Assembly (NCBI RefSeq): GCF_004354085.1
Contig: NZ_SMSE01000002.1
Location: 744,001-808,000, forward strand
Origin: Seongchinamella unica
GTDB lineage: Bacteria; Pseudomonadota; Gammaproteobacteria; Pseudomonadales; Halieaceae
Direction of reading: 5' to 3'
Length of the DNA stretch: 64,000 nt
The notes under the pieces: generated by a model
Databases searched by the model: none
What the model was told of the DNA's origin: nothing
Seen by the model: the letters and a program-made list of their open reading frames with translations, nothing else
Made by a program: the position numbers and the translations under genes
Part shown: piece by piece, positions 27,099-35,492 of the stretch
Position numbering within the stretch: position 1 is the stretch's first letter
Layout of the letters: each line of letters opens with the position of its first letter

Positions 27099-27470
27099 AT
27101 GAGCAGTAACAACGAATATGAGAACGCTTTCAGCGAGCAGGGATTCCGGGACAAGCTCAAGCGCTACGCCAGAACCGCCGGGCGCGAAGTCGTGGAGAAA
27201 GCCCTGCTCCTTTACTACGCAATGCAGGAGGATCAGGCGCCAGCCTGGGCCAAGGCAACCATTGCCGGCGCCCTGGGGTATTTCATCGTACCCCTGGATG
27301 CCATCGCCGACCTGACCCCCGCTGTCGGGTATGCCGATGACCTGGGTGTGCTGGTACTGGCCATCGCCGCGGTAGCTACCTATATCAATGACGACGTGCG
27401 GGCCAAAGCCACCGGCAAACTGGACGCCTGGTTCGGTCCGCAAAACGAGCGCGAAAGCGACAGTGACTGA
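27099..27470 (+). CDS. DUF1232 (YkvA-like) small membrane protein
   Basis: 123 aa. The DUF1232 signature is at about 45-100: hydrophobic GALGYFIVPLDAIADLTPAVGYADDLGVL, with the conserved P-x-D-x3-D pattern. Function unknown; a membrane-associated helix pair is likely. The start at 27099 follows the WYL stop by four bases. The 3' end overlaps the GTG start of the methyltransferase by eight bases, so the three genes form a tight operon. Confidence 0.85.
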   Translation: MSSNNEYENAFSEQGFRDKLKRYARTAGREVVEKALLLYYAMQEDQAPAWAKATIAGALGYFIVPLDAIADLTPAVGYADDLGVLVLAIAAVATYINDDVRAKATGKLDAWFGPQNERESDSD

Positions 27471-28215
27471 ACTGGAACTGCTGGTCGACCTGCACCGGCG
27501 ACAGGCCCGGCTGGGTCCGGGCAGTGATGCTCACACCCTGCTCGCGCTGCAGCTTGCGGGACTGTCGCCAGCTCCCGACCTGTGTGTCGCCGACATCGGC
27601 TGTGGCACTGGCGCCAGTACCCTGGCCCTGGCCGACGCCCTGCACTGCCCGATTAGCGCGGTGGATTTTCTGCCCGGCTTTCTCGAGGAATTAGGCTCCC
27701 GCGCCACCGCCAAGGGGCTGGCTGAGTATATCCGGCCAGTGGTCGCCGATATGACCTGCCTTCCCTTTGCCGAGGGGGAGTTCGACCTGATCTGGTCGGA
27801 GGGCGCGATCTACAGCATGGGATTCGAGAACGGCATTGCCAGCTGGAAGAGCTTGCTCAAGCCCGGGGGCGTACTGGCGGTCAGTGAAATCACCTGGCTC
27901 ACCCGTGACAGGCCCAAAGCGATTGAAGCGTTCTGGTCCGCCAACTATCCCGGGATCGATACCGCTTCCGGCAAGTTGCGGATTCTGGAGAGTCAGGGCT
28001 ATACCCCGACTGGCTATTTCACCTTACCCGCCAGCTGCTGGCTGGATAGCTACTATCGTCCCCTGGCGGCGGGCTTCGACGCCTTTCTGGCCCGCCACGA
28101 CAACAGCGAGGCTGCCGGTCACATTGTCGAGGAACACCGGCGGGAACAGGCCCTGTATGAAGCGTACAGCGACCAGTACAGCTATGGTTTTTACATAGCC
28201 CGCAGAGACAACTAG
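27463..28215 (+). CDS. Class I SAM-dependent methyltransferase
   Basis: 250 aa from the GTG at 27463. SAM-binding motif I is ADIGCGTGAST (about residues 42-52), motif II/III is AVDFLPGFLEEL, and the post-motif LLKPGGVLAVSE is clear. An open frame continues upstream but inside the DUF1232 gene, so the GTG with the eight-base overlap is preferred. Substrate unknown; the tight linkage to the WYL regulator and DUF1232 protein suggests common control. Confidence 0.85.
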   Translation: MTELELLVDLHRRQARLGPGSDAHTLLALQLAGLSPAPDLCVADIGCGTGASTLALADALHCPISAVDFLPGFLEELGSRATAKGLAEYIRPVVADMTCLPFAEGEFDLIWSEGAIYSMGFENGIASWKSLLKPGGVLAVSEITWLTRDRPKAIEAFWSANYPGIDTASGKLRILESQGYTPTGYFTLPASCWLDSYYRPLAAGFDAFLARHDNSEAAGHIVEEHRREQALYEAYSDQYSYGFYIARRDN

Positions 28216-29033
28216 ATGCCCCGGTAGGCTCGGTAGGCGGCGGCGTAATCGATGGCATCCTTGTTATCGATCAGGGAGCCGGAGGCCAGTTCATCGGTTC
28301 GTGCACTGATTTCCAGCATCGCCCGGCCCAGGTCAATGCCCCTGATAACCAGATGCCCGGGTTTCAGCAGAATTTCGCCAAGGTACATGCCGGCATTGGC
28401 ATTTTCCGCCGTCGGCATTATCCATCCGGAGCGATGGCCGAAGCTGCGCAAGCCGGTACCACGGGACATCTCTGCAATCCTGCGCTCGGCACTGCCCTTG
28501 TCTTTCGCCCACTGGGCACTTTGGTCTTCGCCGGTACCCATGCCCGTCACGTAGTGAAATGCCATTGGCCCCTGCTGGCGAACCGCCAGCCACTGCTCGA
28601 CAAACGCCAGGGGAAAGTCCACATGAATATGTCGGTAGAGTTCGGGTTCCATACCGATAGAGCTGGTGCCCAGTCCCCACAACACGGTATTTACGGCCGC
28701 CAGCTCTTCTGCGATGTTGGCGTAATCGGTGAAGTCCTGTTGCTGGATCACCTGTACCCTCCCCGTTCGCTCCCCTGCTTCGAGTCGCGGTGACATTCTG
28801 CGGGTGACCGCATAGATTTTCTCCACCGCCGGATCTGCCATCGCCGCCTTCAACAGGCCGTCTCCCACCGAGCCGGTGGCACCGAATACCATCACCACCC
28901 GGTTGGCCGCCGGGTCGCGAACAGCAGCAGGGTCAGGCTCATGGCTGCCCAGGGTCAGGGCACCCCAGAGGTTGAGGCCGAGTAGCAGCGCGACAGGCGC
29001 AGCAAGGACAAACAGCAGGACTTTTTTCAACAT
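28212..29033 (-). CDS. Membrane-anchored NAD(P)-binding Rossmann protein
   Basis: 273 aa. Residues 5-27 are a hydrophobic anchor or uncleaved signal. The Rossmann nucleotide loop is [13 protein letters not shown] (about 49-61). The rest resembles NAD(P)H-binding, NmrA/SDR-like epimerase proteins. No clear catalytic YxxxK is visible. Its start overlaps the stop of the PCD gene by seven bases, so the two are cotranscribed. Confidence 0.78.
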   Translation of the reverse strand: MLKKVLLFVLAAPVALLLGLNLWGALTLGSHEPDPAAVRDPAANRVVMVFGATGSVGDGLLKAAMADPAVEKIYAVTRRMSPRLEAGERTGRVQVIQQQDFTDYANIAEELAAVNTVLWGLGTSSIGMEPELYRHIHVDFPLAFVEQWLAVRQQGPMAFHYVTGMGTGEDQSAQWAKDKGSAERRIAEMSRGTGLRSFGHRSGWIMPTAENANAGMYLGEILLKPGHLVIRGIDLGRAMLEISARTDELASGSLIDNKDAIDYAAAYRAYRGI

Positions 29034-29323
29034 GGCGACTGGCGCTCCAGCAGTGAGTCGATCTTTGCGGCCAAGGCAAAGTCCTGTTCGGAAATCCCGC
29101 CCGCATCATGCGTGGTCAGAAAAATTTCAACGGTGTTATACACGTTCCTCCACTCCGGATGATGATTCATCGCTTCTGCCAGCAGCGCTACCTGGCTCAT
29201 GAACCCGAAGGCAGCGACGAAGTCGGGAAAAACACACTGGCGGTAGAGCTTGTCCTCGACAAGTGTCCACTGGGGCATGGATGGCAGTCTCTGCTTGATC
29301 TGGTCCACAGCAATTGTGCTCAT
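29027..29323 (-). CDS. phhB: Pterin-4a-carbinolamine dehydratase
   Basis: 98 aa, full length for the PCD/DCoH family. It dehydrates 4a-hydroxytetrahydrobiopterin after aromatic amino acid hydroxylation. The active-site block is complete: [28 protein letters not shown], with the His-His-Pro and the distal His. The start at 29323 gives the expected N-terminus; the open frame extends further upstream without support. No phenylalanine hydroxylase gene is nearby. Confidence 0.9.
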   Translation of the reverse strand: MSTIAVDQIKQRLPSMPQWTLVEDKLYRQCVFPDFVAAFGFMSQVALLAEAMNHHPEWRNVYNTVEIFLTTHDAGGISEQDFALAAKIDSLLERQSPC

Positions 29324-29466
29324 TAAACTCGTCTCCTGAATAGGGGGTTCAACGCATTGTAGCGCAGCTTCACGCTGACCATGGTCTACACTTACTGACC
29401 TCCACCACCTTCCGACGCCATTACCGGACACATCACTTCCCCGTTTCTTAGACTGAGGACAAACTC

Positions 29467-30420
29467 ATGAAACTGACAACAACGATGCTGCTGGCCGCAA
29501 GCCTGGCGTTTTCGGCCAGCGCCCTCTCCTCCTCGGACGACGTCTGGTGGCCCTCAGAATGGGGGCCTGATGATGAGCGAGGTGCTGCCAACCGGTTGAC
29601 ACCGGAGAAAGTGATTGCGGCCACTTCGCTGATACAGCGTGGCCAGATATATCAATTGGGGCGGGTCTATGAAGCCGGCATGCCACTGTTTCCCGGCAGA
29701 CACTACAGCCTGACCATACCCGGCTCCCCCACGGGTGGGCCCTTCGGTAACAACCAGACCGTCTACAACGATGAAGTGGTCAGCGCGCAAATCGGTCAGG
29801 TCGGCACCCAGTTTGACGGTCTGGGCCATATCGGTACCCGGGTCGACAAAGAGGATATTTTCTACAATGGATTTAAACAGAGTGAGTTTGCGACCGCGGC
29901 TGGATTACAGAAACTGGGCATTGAGAACGTCGGGGTCTTCCTCACCCGCGGTGTTCTGATCGACGTGGCGGCGTATAAAGGCATGACGCGCTTGCCTGTC
30001 GGGACAGCAATAAGCGCCGAAGATTTGCAGGGCGCGCTGCGCCAGCAAGGGGTCACAATAGGTGAAGGAGACGTGGTGCTGATCCACACCGGTCACGGTC
30101 AATTGTGGATGGTCGACAATGAGGAATACAGTCGTGGTGGCCCCGGTATAGGTCTGGAGGCCGCACGCTGGCTGGCCGAGCAGAAAATTGTCATGACGGC
30201 GGCGGACACCTGGGCTGTCGAGGTTATACCGACTGAAAACGAAAATCTGGCATTTCCGGTACACCAGGAGTTGCTCGGCAAGCGCGGAATCTACAACCTC
30301 GAGAACCTGGATTTGTCCTCGCTGGCCGCGGATAAAGTCTATGAGTTTGCTTTTATGTTTGCGCCGGTAAAGTTCAAGGGGGCTACCGGATCTCCGGGTA
30401 ACCCAATCGCCGTCAGGTAG
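29467..30420 (+). CDS. Secreted cyclase-family protein (kynurenine formamidase-like) with altered metal motif
   Basis: 317 aa with a signal peptide (1-22). It belongs to the cyclase family (kynurenine formamidase fold). The usual metal motif HxGTHxDxPxH reads QVGTQFDGLGH (111-121): two of the three histidines are glutamine while Asp117 and His121 remain. Later blocks IHTGHG, SRGGPGI and HQELLGKRGIYNLENLD are intact, so the gene is not decayed. It probably belongs to a GTQ subfamily with a different metal site or substrate. Single gene. Confidence 0.82.
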   Translation: MKLTTTMLLAASLAFSASALSSSDDVWWPSEWGPDDERGAANRLTPEKVIAATSLIQRGQIYQLGRVYEAGMPLFPGRHYSLTIPGSPTGGPFGNNQTVYNDEVVSAQIGQVGTQFDGLGHIGTRVDKEDIFYNGFKQSEFATAAGLQKLGIENVGVFLTRGVLIDVAAYKGMTRLPVGTAISAEDLQGALRQQGVTIGEGDVVLIHTGHGQLWMVDNEEYSRGGPGIGLEAARWLAEQKIVMTAADTWAVEVIPTENENLAFPVHQELLGKRGIYNLENLDLSSLAADKVYEFAFMFAPVKFKGATGSPGNPIAVR

Positions 30421-30486
30421 GCTCGCCCGGCGCGTCTACGGCGATGCCCCCAGGCGGGGGGAAACCTGGTTCAATTCGCCCGGCTT

Positions 30487-31206
30487 CTAGTCGACGCCCA
30501 CTTGCATCCGCCGGCGACACAGGCTCAGGAATAACGCCGTGGAAATGCCGGCGGACGCGAAAATCATACACATCACCATGATCTGGTAGCGAGATGCTAC
30601 CAGCGGTGATACGCCGGACAGAATTTGCCCGGTCATCATACCGGGCAACGATACCAGCCCCACAGCAAGCAGCGAATTGATCACCGGAATCATCGCCGCC
30701 TGGTAGGCCTTTATGCGGGCCTCTTCCCAGCCCATACCGTGGGCCAGTTCACTGTAGAGCCGCTCCGCAGCAAGGCTGACTGCTGTCATTGCATTGGAAA
30801 ACACCATGCCGGCCAGGGGAATCATGTAGCGAGGAAGGTACCAGGGGTCGACCTGTAACACTCCCTGGGTGATCATCGCCAGCGTCAGTCCGCCCCCCAG
30901 CAGGATGGAGAGGAAGGAAGCCAGCAGCAGTTCCCGGCGGTGCTCCCGCGCTGTGCCCAGCGCGATCCAGGCCGATGCCGATAACATGATGGCGAGCACC
31001 AACAGGATCAACACCCCATTGTTGGCACTGAATATCCACGCCAGGACATAGCCAATGGCCATGAGTTGTATCACCATGCGCCCCAGGGCGTAGGCGGCGT
31101 TGCCGATGCCGTAAGACCAGCGGAACAGGATTGCCAGGGTGACAGCGACGGGAATAAAGGCCAGGGCCAATTGCGCCAGCGACAGGGTTATAACCGGATT
31201 ATCCAT
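30487..31206 (-). CDS. fetB: FetB-type ABC permease (iron export family)
   Basis: 239 aa inner-membrane protein with about seven hydrophobic segments. Wording such as RMVIQLMAIGYVLAWIF, PLAGMVFSNAMTAVSLAAERL and LVSLPGMMTGQILSGVSPLVASRYQIMVM is characteristic of FetB/YbbM. FetB works with the ATPase FetA in iron homeostasis and oxidative stress resistance. No FetA gene is next to it on either side, which is unusual. Confidence 0.87.
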   Translation of the reverse strand: MDNPVITLSLAQLALAFIPVAVTLAILFRWSYGIGNAAYALGRMVIQLMAIGYVLAWIFSANNGVLILLVLAIMLSASAWIALGTAREHRRELLLASFLSILLGGGLTLAMITQGVLQVDPWYLPRYMIPLAGMVFSNAMTAVSLAAERLYSELAHGMGWEEARIKAYQAAMIPVINSLLAVGLVSLPGMMTGQILSGVSPLVASRYQIMVMCMIFASAGISTALFLSLCRRRMQVGVD

Positions 31207-31327
31207 ACGCTCGCCGCTCCAATGTCTTCACGCTCCATGCTACACGCTCCACCTGCGAGTACCTACGGCCCTTTGACCATACCCTATAAACTACTTTAGC
31301 TATAATTTCTATTTATCTGAATATATT

Positions 31328-31936
31328 ATGTTTAATGTGAATGAATTTATCGAAGAACTGGAGTATCAGGGGCATACCCCTCGGCTGCAGAATCCCTACC
31401 TGTTGCCGCACCGCAGCGCCAACCTGCGCGCCTACCTGGACGTCCTGTTTCGCCAGCAGGGCCGCAGAGTGCTGATCGTGGGTGAGGCCCTGGGCTACCG
31501 TGGCGGACTGCACACCGGTATTCCCTTCTCCAGCGCCCGACTGGTGCATGAATCACCCCACCCGTTCTGGCGCCAATTACGGAAGCGGCTGGTCGTCAAC
31601 GGGAGCGTCAGCGAGGCCACGGCCAGTATTGTCTGGGACTACCTCGCGCCGAGACGACGCCTGCCGCTGTTCTGGAACGCCCTGCCCTTTCACCCGCATA
31701 TCGCTCACGACACTGCCAGCAACCGCACGCCGACCGCAGGGGAAATCAATGCCGGGCAGATATACCTAAAGACCCTGGCCGACGCCTGGCAGCCAGGCAT
31801 CGTCGCCGGGGTCGGCTCCAAGGGATACCGCGCCGCGTGCCAGGCCTTGCCGGATACCCCCATCGTCGCACTGCGCCATCCGTCCTATGGTGGCAAGCAG
31901 GCCTTCTGCCAGGGCATGGACCGCCTGCTACGCTGA
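31328..31936 (+). CDS. Uracil-DNA-glycosylase-like protein
   Basis: 202 aa. The UDG-superfamily active-site block is recognisable: VGEALGYRGGLHTGIPFSS (about 50-68), then WNALPFHPH near 117, and the late motif LRHPSYGG near 187. The family removes uracil or related bases from DNA, but this branch may have changed specificity, as the first motif lacks the usual Asp/Asn pair of classic UDGs. A TATAAT box (31301-31306) lies 22 bases upstream. The 3' end overlaps the small gene on the other strand by nine bases. Confidence 0.78.
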   Translation: MFNVNEFIEELEYQGHTPRLQNPYLLPHRSANLRAYLDVLFRQQGRRVLIVGEALGYRGGLHTGIPFSSARLVHESPHPFWRQLRKRLVVNGSVSEATASIVWDYLAPRRRLPLFWNALPFHPHIAHDTASNRTPTAGEINAGQIYLKTLADAWQPGIVAGVGSKGYRAACQALPDTPIVALRHPSYGGKQAFCQGMDRLLR

Positions 31937-32152
31937 TCTGCTAGCGCCCCCCATGGCCCAGACCGCACTGCCGGCGATACCCGCGACTACCAGTTCGGGA
32001 AAATAGCTGCCAAACAGCAACAGGCCACTGGCAATCGCCGTTATGGCAATCAATTGCTCTGCCAGCCGGTGACGTGTCCGCGGTTGCCGCTGCGGTGCGC
32101 CCTCTGTCAGCTGGCGAGTGATTCGGTATTCTATTGCTCGCGCTGATGTCAT
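31928..32152 (-). CDS. Small hypothetical membrane protein
   Basis: 74 aa. Basic N-terminal half (residues 4-30) and one hydrophobic segment at about 36-62 ending in GGASRSA. The start at 32152 follows a GAGGGAG ribosome-binding site at good distance. I do not recognise a family. Convergent with the UDG-like gene. Confidence 0.5.
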   Translation of the reverse strand: MTSARAIEYRITRQLTEGAPQRQPRTRHRLAEQLIAITAIASGLLLFGSYFPELVVAGIAGSAVWAMGGASRSA

Positions 32153-32463
32153 CACGTATCTCCCTCAGGTGGTGTTGGCAACCATTTTGAGTGGCCATTG
32201 GTGGCGCGGCCATCTGTCGCCTCGCGGACGTGATTGAAAAAGTGACAGGTGGCGGGCGGCGAACGGTTCCCGCGTCTCTCAGACGGTTTCCCTGCAATCT
32301 GGCAGTCCAGAGAAAGCTGGCGCGCAGGTAGTCTGCGGATACGCTTTTGGTAAGCATCGAGATTCACGGGGACGGACTATGGGCCTACTGATCGGGTGCC
32401 TCCCCGCGCCCTGTTGAGGTGGCCAATATGACCTGAAACCCGCCCCGGCTGCCACTGAGGGGC

Positions 32464-32493
32464 TTGGAAATAGACCCCCATCACGTGTATATT
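32464..32493 (+). promoter_or_regulatory. Predicted promoter of the DUF885 gene
   Basis: TTGGAA (32464-32469) and TATATT (32488-32493), spacing 18. The rest of the 448-base gap from 32153 holds no gene that I can support. Confidence 0.45.
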
Positions 32494-32600
32494 GCCCGCG
32501 CTGACAGCCAGTGACCCTGGCTTTACCCACGGAGACAGCCCGTCGTTCGCGCCTTACCCAGGCCCTGTGACCCCCTGACTCCCACAACGATGGTAATGAC

Positions 32601-34463
32601 ATGTACAAAGCAATCTTCGGAGCAGCTTGCGCTGCGCTGATAAGCACCTCTGTGCTCGCAGTAAGCCAAAAGGCTGACATCCGTACCCCGTCCAGGCCCC
32701 CGATTCAGACCGAATCCGCAAAGGCCAATGCCCTGTTTGATGATATTTTCGACCGCCAGGTCGCCCGCGATCCGGTACGCCAGACCTACCTGGGCATCAA
32801 GTGGGACTACGACCAGTGGAACGATCTTTCTGAGGAAGCCCAGGCCCGGGAACTTGCCCACGACAAAGCTGACCTCGCCCTGCTCCAGGCCATTGACACT
32901 CGCAAGCTCAACGCAGAAACCCTGGTCAGCTACCAGTTGCTGGAGCAGAAACTGCACAATGATATCGCCGACTACAAGTGGCGGCACCACAGCTACCCGG
33001 TGAACCAGATGTTCGGCGAACACGCCGGCATTCCCGCCTTCCTGATCAACCAGCACAGCATTGCCGACAAGGCAGACGCAGAGGCCTATATCGCTCGCCT
33101 CGACGGAGTCGAGGCCCGTCTGGACCAGGTGATCGAGCAGCTCAGAATCCGCGCAAAAAAGGGCATCATTGCCCCTGACTTTGTGTTTCCCCACGTGCTG
33201 CGGGACTCCAGAAATATCCTCAAGGGAGCACCCTTCGACGGCGGCGAGCCCAGCACCCTGATCGCCGACTTCAGCGACAAGATCGGGTCGCTGGCTATCA
33301 GCGACGCCGAACGGACAAAACTGCTGCGCGAAGCCGAGCTGGCCCTGTTAAACAGTGTGCAACCCGGCTACCACAAGCTCATCGCCTGCCTGGAGGACCT
33401 GCAAGCCAGGGCGACAGCCGATGCAGGGGCCTGGAAACTGCCCGAGGGTGAGGCGTTCTACCGCAACCGGCTGCAACGCATTACCACCACCGACCTGACT
33501 GCCGGGCAGATCCACCAGATCGGCCTTGACGAAGTGGCACGCATCCACAACGAGATGCGCGACATCCAGGCCAAAGTCGGTTTTGAAGGCAGCTTGCAGG
33601 ACTTTATGACCTTCATGCGCACCGACGAGCAATTCTACTACCCCAACACCAATGCAGGGCGCGAGCAATACCTGGAAAGAGCGGACGCGGTGCTGGCGGA
33701 AATGGATTCACGACTCGATGAATTGTTCCGGGTACGGCCCCGGGCTGCCCTCGACGTCAAAGCGGTGGAGGAGTTCAGGGAGAAGTCAGCCGGAAAGGCC
33801 TTTTACCAGCAGCCGTCAGCGGATGGCTCCCGCCCCGGCCGCTACTATGCGAACCTCTACGACATGAGCATGATGCCCACCTACCAGTTGGAGGCGCTCG
33901 CCTACCACGAGGGTCTGCCCGGGCACCACATGCAGATCGCGATCAAGCAGGAGCTGGAAAACCTGCCCAAGTTTCGTCGCTTTGGCGGAGTGACCGCCTA
34001 CAGCGAAGGCTGGGGACTTTACTCCGAGCTGCTGCCCAAGGAAATCGGCCTCTACGAGGATCCCTACTCGGACTTCGGTCGATTGGCCATGGAACTGTGG
34101 CGCGCGATACGCCTGGTGGTCGACACCGGCATGCATGACAAGGGCTGGACAAGGGAACAGTCCATTGCGTTTTATGCGGACAATACGCCCAATGCGCGCA
34201 TTGACGCGGTCAAAATGGTTGAGCGCCACGCGGTAATGCCCGGCCAGGCCACAGCCTACAAGATAGGCATGTTGAAAATACTGGAAACTCGCAGCAAGGC
34301 GCAGTTGGCGTTGGGCAGCGAATTCGATATCCGGGAATTTCACGACGCGATCCTCAAGAACGGCGCTGTCCCGATGAACCTGCTGGAAGCGCAGGTGGAT
34401 GACTACATCGCCCAAAAGCAGGCCCTCGCCCTGGGCGAATCGCATCGGGATGACGCCGGCTGA
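32601..34463 (+). CDS. DUF885 family secreted metallopeptidase-like protein
   Basis: 620 aa with a signal peptide (about 1-21). DUF885 proteins are zincin-like. The motif AYHEGLPGHHMQ (about 433-444) gives an HExxxxH-type metal site, and a downstream glutamate lies in YSEGWGLYSE near 472. Length and the late block RHAVMPGQATAYKIGM fit the family. Probably a periplasmic or secreted peptidase; substrate unknown. Single gene. Confidence 0.86.
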   Translation: MYKAIFGAACAALISTSVLAVSQKADIRTPSRPPIQTESAKANALFDDIFDRQVARDPVRQTYLGIKWDYDQWNDLSEEAQARELAHDKADLALLQAIDTRKLNAETLVSYQLLEQKLHNDIADYKWRHHSYPVNQMFGEHAGIPAFLINQHSIADKADAEAYIARLDGVEARLDQVIEQLRIRAKKGIIAPDFVFPHVLRDSRNILKGAPFDGGEPSTLIADFSDKIGSLAISDAERTKLLREAELALLNSVQPGYHKLIACLEDLQARATADAGAWKLPEGEAFYRNRLQRITTTDLTAGQIHQIGLDEVARIHNEMRDIQAKVGFEGSLQDFMTFMRTDEQFYYPNTNAGREQYLERADAVLAEMDSRLDELFRVRPRAALDVKAVEEFREKSAGKAFYQQPSADGSRPGRYYANLYDMSMMPTYQLEALAYHEGLPGHHMQIAIKQELENLPKFRRFGGVTAYSEGWGLYSELLPKEIGLYEDPYSDFGRLAMELWRAIRLVVDTGMHDKGWTREQSIAFYADNTPNARIDAVKMVERHAVMPGQATAYKIGMLKILETRSKAQLALGSEFDIREFHDAILKNGAVPMNLLEAQVDDYIAQKQALALGESHRDDAG

Positions 34464-34486
34464 ACCGGCGTGCTGCTGCGGGTGCG

Positions 34487-35404
34487 TCAGGCCCGCTGCT
34501 TTTTAGCCCCCTCGACCACCGCCACCACCAGCCCGCCGGCCACCAGACCCACAAGCATGCCGGCGAGGGTTGGCGTAATCTTCGCCAACAGCGGTTGCAG
34601 GCCATGGGCGAAGTGCTCCACAGCCTCTCCCAGTGGATGTATGTTATGCAGCAGTATGCCGCCACCGACCATGAACATGGCCACGGTGCCGATGACACCC
34701 AGTGCTTTCATCAGCCAGGGCGCAAAGTCGATAAGTCGCTGGCCGAACCAGCGCTGCAGCCGGGTCCAGGAGCCCTTCCCCTGTCGTTGATAAAGGTATA
34801 ATCCGGCGTCATCAAGCTTGACGATACCGGCGACCAGCCCGTAAACACCGATTGTCATGACGGTGGCAATACCCGCCAGCACGCCGACCTGGGTGATAAA
34901 TTCCGAGTCAGCGACCACGCCCAGGGTTAACACGATAATTTCTGCCGACAGGATGAAGTCGGTGCGTATCGCCCCCTTGATTTTCTTTTTCTCGAAAGCC
35001 ACCAGGTCTACCGCGGGATCGGCCAGCTTCTCCACCAGATCCTCGTGCTCCTCGGCTTCCTCGCTGCCGTGGAGAAATTTGTGGGCAACTTTTTCGAACC
35101 CCTCAAAACAGAGATAGAGACCACCCGCCAACAGCGCGGGTGTAATCAGCCAGGGCGCAAACAGCGATGCCAGCAAGGCCAGCGGCACGAGGATAAGTTT
35201 GTTGATGAAGGACCCGCGGGCAACCGCCCACACTACCGGCAGCTCGCGTTCGGCACGGACTCCGGCGACCTTTTCGGCATTGACCGCCAGGTCATCTCCC
35301 AGCACCCCGGCAGTCTTTTTTGCTGCGACCTTGGTCATCAATGAGACATCGTCCAGCACGGCGGCGATGTCGTCGATCAGTAACAGCAGGCTACTGCCAG
35401 CCAT
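34487..35404 (-). CDS. DUF808 family membrane protein (YedI-like)
   Basis: 305 aa from the ATG at 35404 (MAGSSLLLLIDDIAAVLDDVS). The N-terminus with its DDIA repeat and the VAAKKTAGVLGDDLAVNAEKV block are diagnostic of DUF808. Several hydrophobic segments follow, including about 65-95 and two more in the last 120 residues. Function unknown. It lies downstream of ppk1 on the same strand, 88 bases away. Confidence 0.85.
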   Translation of the reverse strand: MAGSSLLLLIDDIAAVLDDVSLMTKVAAKKTAGVLGDDLAVNAEKVAGVRAERELPVVWAVARGSFINKLILVPLALLASLFAPWLITPALLAGGLYLCFEGFEKVAHKFLHGSEEAEEHEDLVEKLADPAVDLVAFEKKKIKGAIRTDFILSAEIIVLTLGVVADSEFITQVGVLAGIATVMTIGVYGLVAGIVKLDDAGLYLYQRQGKGSWTRLQRWFGQRLIDFAPWLMKALGVIGTVAMFMVGGGILLHNIHPLGEAVEHFAHGLQPLLAKITPTLAGMLVGLVAGGLVVAVVEGAKKQRA

Positions 35405-35492
35405 AGGGTTCTCCCGCACACACAGATGTGGGGAAGTTTGCCCGCTTCCGGCGCAAAACACTAGTTGAGCCCAGGTGCGTCAATCGCTGCGG

